From the NCBI GenBank assembly GCA_039707655.1, contig CM077673.1:5900001-5964000 (forward strand): 64,000 nt of DNA, in the 5' to 3' direction. The notes under the pieces were generated by a model. The model saw nothing but the letters and a program-made list of their open reading frames with translations. It was not told the origin of the DNA and did no database searches. The translations under genes were made by a program, and so were the position numbers. Shown one piece after another: positions 63,501 through 64,000 of this stretch; position 1 is the stretch's first letter, and every line of letters starts with the position of its first letter. This DNA is from Elymus sibiricus (Eukaryota > Streptophyta > Magnoliopsida > Poales > Poaceae).

Positions 63501-64000
63501 TTGGCAAGGTCCCCGTAACCGGACCCCGGGCATCCCCAAATGTTGGGACGACCACAACAACCAAAAGCAGTGAATAATAGCATAGAAAACAAGTAAGAAT
63601 GGACCAAATCTGCGAGTTTTGGCGAGGTCCCCGTAAGCGGACCCCATGGTTCCCCGAACGTTTCGATCGTCCCGAGACCGAAAATCAGTGAGTAATAGCA
63701 TAGAAAACTGGCCGGAAAAGACAAAATCTGCTAGTTTTGGTGAGGTCCCGGTAACCGGTCCACGGGCTTCCCCGAATGTTCGGACGGCCACGACAACCAA
63801 TAAAACAGTGAATAATAGCATAGAAATCTGGTCAGAATGGACAAAATCTGCAAGTTTTGGCGAGGTCCCCGTAAGCGGACCCCGGGGTTCCCCGAACATT
63901 TGGATCGCCCCGGGACCCATAATCAGAGAGTAATAGCATAGAAAACAGGTAAGAATTGACCAAATCTGCGAGTTTTGGCGATGTCCCCATAACCGGTCCA
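54527..64000 (+). repeat. Regular 1,424-bp (12-monomer) HOR domain
   Basis: The two 712-bp subtypes alternate strictly. Anchors are 54391, 55103, 55815, 56527, 57239, 57951, 58663, 59375, 60086, 60798, 61510, 62222, 62934 and 63646. Subtype marks repeat each 1,424 bp: AATAAA in M1 (55256 to 63799), GGCTTACCCG in M3 (about 55464 to 62583) and CTGCTAG in M5. The spacing 59375 to 60086 is 711 because a C is lost in CCAAAAAAAGTG near 59771. This is the most homogeneous part of the window. Confidence 0.95.
55016..64000 (+). repeat. 4272-bp duplication within the 1,424-bp HOR domain
   Basis: AAGAAGGCACC in M5 (T to G) occurs only at 55651 and 59922, 4271 apart, which is 4272 less the single-base loss near 59771. 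The ACAAAAACC mark is present at 56439, 57863 and again at 60710, 62134, and absent at 59287 and 63558, so the pattern repeats every three 1,424-bp units. At 55015 the mark is present but absent at 59287, so the copies start between 55015 and 55651 and between 59287 and 59922. The second copy reaches at least 63558, close to the window end. Confidence 0.85.

Larger units (their letters stand above)
1..64000 (+). repeat. Satellite DNA array, 118-120 bp monomers in 712-bp higher-order repeats
   Basis: The whole window is head-to-tail copies of one 118-120 bp monomer. The landmark GAGTTTTGG recurs at 52, 169, 288, 406, (TAG variant) 524, 644, 762, 881 and so on to the last bases. Monomers fall into six types in fixed order, giving a 712-bp higher-order repeat. 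All copies are in one orientation and nothing unrelated interrupts them, so there is no stretch of unique sequence. The window starts in the last 5 bases of an M2 monomer and ends inside an M3, so the array continues on both sides. Such HOR arrays are known from centromeres and pericentromeric heterochromatin; placing this one there is inference. I do not recognise the monomer family. Strand is arbitrary: coordinates follow the given orientation. Confidence 0.99.

Noticed and set aside
1..64000. CRISPR array or bacterial tandem repeats
   Set aside because: The repeats are 118-120 bp and contiguous. There are no unique spacers between short repeats, no leader and no cas genes.
1..64000. Ribosomal or tRNA gene arrays
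   Set aside because: No segment of the monomer resembles rRNA or shows a tRNA cloverleaf, and the unit is too short for rDNA. 5S genes are about 120 bp, but I see neither the 5S internal control box pattern nor spacers.
1..64000. Primate alpha satellite or another named satellite
   Set aside because: Alpha satellite monomers are about 171 bp and AT-rich. This monomer is about 119 bp with a CpG-dense half. I found no named family I could match with confidence, so none is claimed.
1..64000. Transposon terminal repeats or target-site duplications at the block boundaries
   Set aside because: All block boundaries join monomer to monomer in register. No inverted terminal repeats or short flanking duplications are present.

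Overview
The whole 64,000-base window is one uninterrupted tandem satellite DNA array. I see no protein-coding gene, RNA gene, transposon, CRISPR array or unique sequence. The basic monomer is 118-120 bp, about 540 copies, all in the same orientation. Each monomer has an AT-rich half (the conserved GAATAATAGCATAGAAA-like head up to the GAGTTTTGG block) and a GC- and CpG-rich half that ends in a short A-tract. The organism is almost certainly a eukaryote, and the setting is centromeric, pericentromeric or other constitutive heterochromatin. That rests on array form alone: I do not recognise the monomer as a named satellite and cannot assign a species.

The array has a nested higher-order repeat (HOR) structure. 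Six diverged monomer types, named M1-M6 here (120, 118, 119, 119, 118 and 118 bp), recur in fixed order as a 712-bp HOR. Two versions of the 712-bp unit exist. In the right part they largely alternate and give a 1,424-bp, 12-monomer HOR. Larger segments have then been duplicated in tandem, with exact offsets of 1305, 2016, 2017, 2136, 2372, 2846, 3560 and 4272 bp, and one 5455-bp relation. Each is diagnosed by private substitutions or indels that recur at exactly that offset.

Layout (approximate breakpoints): 1-4.8 kb, 712-bp units. 4.8-8.86 kb, two copies of a 2017-bp, 17-monomer unit. 7.1-10.56 kb, a second copy of the 1.7-5.1 kb segment (offset 5455). 10.56-10.79 kb, two hybrid monomers where three monomers were lost. 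11.06-14.96 kb, three copies of a 1305-bp, 11-monomer unit. 15.2-20.8 kb, a 2846-bp duplication. 19.45-24.34 kb, about 2.3 copies of 2136 bp. 24.3-28.9 kb, ordinary 712-bp units. 28.91-39.68 kb, about 4.5 copies of a 2372-bp, 20-monomer unit. 40.42-44.49 kb, two copies of 2016 bp. 44.5-47.4 kb, mixed 712-bp units. 47.39-54.5 kb, two copies of 3560 bp. 54.5-64 kb, regular 1,424-bp HOR, itself contained in a 4272-bp duplication.

There are no genes to work together here. What the window shows is a layered history of unequal exchange and segmental amplification. The sequence also has recurrent motifs that could matter for chromatin or transcription: perfect GC palindromes, a CENP-B-box-like element that is one base too long, a consensus 5' splice donor in the M3 monomers, and an AATAAA hexamer confined to one HOR subtype. 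Any functional reading of these is inference.
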